Program-made: the position numbers and the translations under genes
Origin: Paenibacillus ehimensis NBRC 15659
Lineage (GTDB): Bacteria; Bacillota; Bacilli; Paenibacillales; NBRC-103111
NCBI RefSeq assembly: GCF_004000785.1
Contig: NZ_BILX01000065.1
Span: 1 to 38,936, forward strand
DNA length: 38,936 nucleotides
Direction of reading: 5' to 3'
The notes under the pieces: model-generated
The model's input: the letters and a program-made list of their open reading frames with translations, nothing else
The model's database searches: none
What the model was told of the DNA's origin: nothing
In this document: piece by piece, positions 38,291 to 38,936 of the stretch
Numbering within the stretch: position 1 is the stretch's first letter
How the letters are laid out: every line of letters starts with the position of its first letter

Positions 38291-38621
38291 CTAGATTATC
38301 AAGGGTTTTTCTTGTTCGTATCCGTTCCTAATCCGAGTGAATTTTGTCCCCGTTTTGTCCCCAACTCCTCTTGGGGTGAAGCCTGCCACCAGCTTTCCCT
38401 GTTCTCCGTTCTCATACTTGGAAAAACGTTACCCTTTCAGGATCGGCTGAAGTCCAAGAAATGTATTCTTCCTTCGCCAACTCTGCTAGACTCTCAAACA
38501 GACTCTCCCGGTTCTTCCCTGTTTTCCAGCAAAACTTATGTAAAGAAGGCATCCTTCGACGGAAAGCCCAATGAGTGGCAATGACCCGCAGCACTAACTG
38601 TTCAGCATCAGCAAGGATGAC
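38291..38621 (-). pseudogene. Winged-helix-like ORF, frameshifted (copy B of the repeated module)
   Basis: The first frame reads AEQLVLRVIATHWAFRRRMPSLHKFCWKTGKNRESLFESLAELAKEEYISWTSADPERVTFF, a helix-helix-wing pattern typical of small DNA-binding domains. It hits a stop just after FFQV (38412). The continuation YENGEQGKLVAGFTPRGVGDKTGTKFTRIRNG is in the next frame and ends at TAG 38293-38291. One base change in length would join them. The start is unclear; no good ribosome site is seen. A hairpin AAAACCCT...AGGGTTTT at its end could be a terminator. A more decayed copy lies at 12.7-12.96 kb. Identity unknown; it may belong to a mobile element. Confidence 0.5.
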
Positions 38622-38671
38622 CTATCACCTGTTGTACGAGGTACTATTCGCTTTTAATAGGTTTTTGCTAA

Positions 38672-38701
38672 AACCAAACTCTAGTGTCTCAACATACTAT
38701 G
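38672..38701 (+). promoter_or_regulatory. Sigma-K-like promoter of the collagen-like gene
   Basis: AACC (38672-38675), 17 bp, CATACTATG (38693-38701). This is close to the sigma-K consensus (mACm, then CATANNNTA) and lies 27 bp before the ATG. Mother-cell expression would suit an exosporium collagen-like protein. Confidence 0.5.
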
Positions 38702-38727
38702 TTTCTATAAAGGAGTGTGAACTTAAT

Positions 38728-38936
38728 ATGGGTGGATTACCAGGCCCTTCTGGTGCTCCCGGGCCTACGGAGCTTACTGGACTTACTGGACTTACTGGAC
38801 TTACTGGACTTACTGGACTTACTGGACTTACAGGACTTACTGGACCCACTGGACCTCCCGGCACTCAAGGACCTCCCGGCACTCAAGGACCTCGCGGCGT
38901 TCAAGGCTTCCAAGGGCCTCAGGGGGAACAAGGGTC
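38728..38936 (+). CDS. Collagen-like (Gly-X-Y) repeat protein, N-terminal part, BclA-like
   Basis: The frame is open to the window end (69 residues). After MGGLPGPSGAPGPTE come eight units of LTG and then regular Gly-X-Y triplets (PTGPPGTQGPPGTQGPRGVQG). Bacterial collagen-like proteins of this sort, for example BclA, form trimeric stalks on the exosporium of spores. AAGGAG lies 12 nt before the ATG, a long spacing. The conserved exosporium-targeting N-terminal sequence of BclA is not evident in the short head, so location on the spore is inferred from the sigma-K-like promoter and the family. Confidence 0.85.
   Translation, partial: MGGLPGPSGAPGPTELTGLTGLTGLTGLTGLTGLTGLTGPTGPPGTQGPPGTQGPRGVQGFQGPQGEQG
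38773..38844 (+). repeat. Tandem 9-bp repeat CTTACTGGA, eight units
   Basis: Eight in-frame copies encode (LTG)8; one unit has CTTACAGGA. Nearly identical at the DNA level, they are prone to slippage that changes stalk length by whole triplets. Confidence 0.9.

Noticed and set aside
1..38936. tRNA, rRNA or known riboswitch genes
   Set aside because: None could be recognised by eye on either strand.

Overview
The window looks like chromosomal DNA of a spore-forming Bacillota, most likely a Paenibacillaceae member (Paenibacillus or a close relative). The reasons are strong AGGAGG-type ribosome sites with frequent GTG/TTG starts, a Spo0E-like protein, an AbrB-type regulator, a BclA-like collagen protein behind a sigma-K-like promoter, DUF4367 and NRDE proteins, and an arbitrium/Rap-type peptide system. 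Most of the window is moderately GC-rich. AT-rich islands (about 4.8-6.3 kb and 11.7-16.7 kb) look like acquired material.

Layout. 0-4.7 kb: end of a Rid-family gene, a cluster of DnaA boxes, then a MarR-controlled minus-strand operon (HlyD adaptor, DHA2 efflux pump, flavodoxin-like reductase, small membrane protein). 4.8-6.3 kb: a WYL regulator divergent from a VOC/PhnB-like gene. 6.3-9.7 kb: a decayed ORF, then a minus-strand operon of lysoplasmalogenase-like (frameshifted), aldehyde dehydrogenase and fatty-acid-hydroxylase-family genes. 9.9-12.4 kb: a second WYL regulator with a zinc-ribbon gene, a lipoprotein and a membrane protein. 13.1-16.7 kb: accessory island with an AbrB-like regulator, a Spo0E-like protein, an RRNPP receptor (AimR/NprR-like) with its own 43-aa pro-peptide gene, and, divergently, a secreted WWGY-motif protein with a small membrane partner. 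17-23 kb: two orphan CRISPR arrays, each with its own copy of the same leader, flanking a TetR-controlled four-gene cassette. 23-30 kb: peptide ABC transporter with a fused double ATPase, two permeases with unusual N-terminal extensions and a circularly permuted substrate-binding protein. 31-34.7 kb: an ECF sigma factor of the SnoaL-fused, ECF41-like type and its divergent carboxymuconolactone decarboxylase-azoR operon, then a damaged sigma/anti-sigma pair. 34.8-38.9 kb: MarR, PPOX and NRDE genes, a CRISPR fragment, a decayed winged-helix ORF and the start of a collagen-like gene.

Main points. (1) The quorum-sensing island is complete: receptor with a near-consensus promoter, pro-peptide gene 21 bp behind it, and a divergent candidate toxin/partner pair across a roughly 300-bp regulatory region holding mirrored GCAAAGTAA sites. 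(2) The peptide-binding lipoprotein carries the usual C-terminal part of SBP_bac_5 at its N-terminus. (3) The CRISPR leader, together with the 3' end of the adjacent ATPase gene, has been duplicated; no cas genes lie in the window. (4) Several regulator/operator pairs can be read directly: two WYL loci share TGACA-N6-TGTCA, and both sides of the sigma locus carry TGTCrCA...CGTC promoters.

Limits: all functional names rest on reading motifs by eye. No database search, alignment or structure prediction was run.
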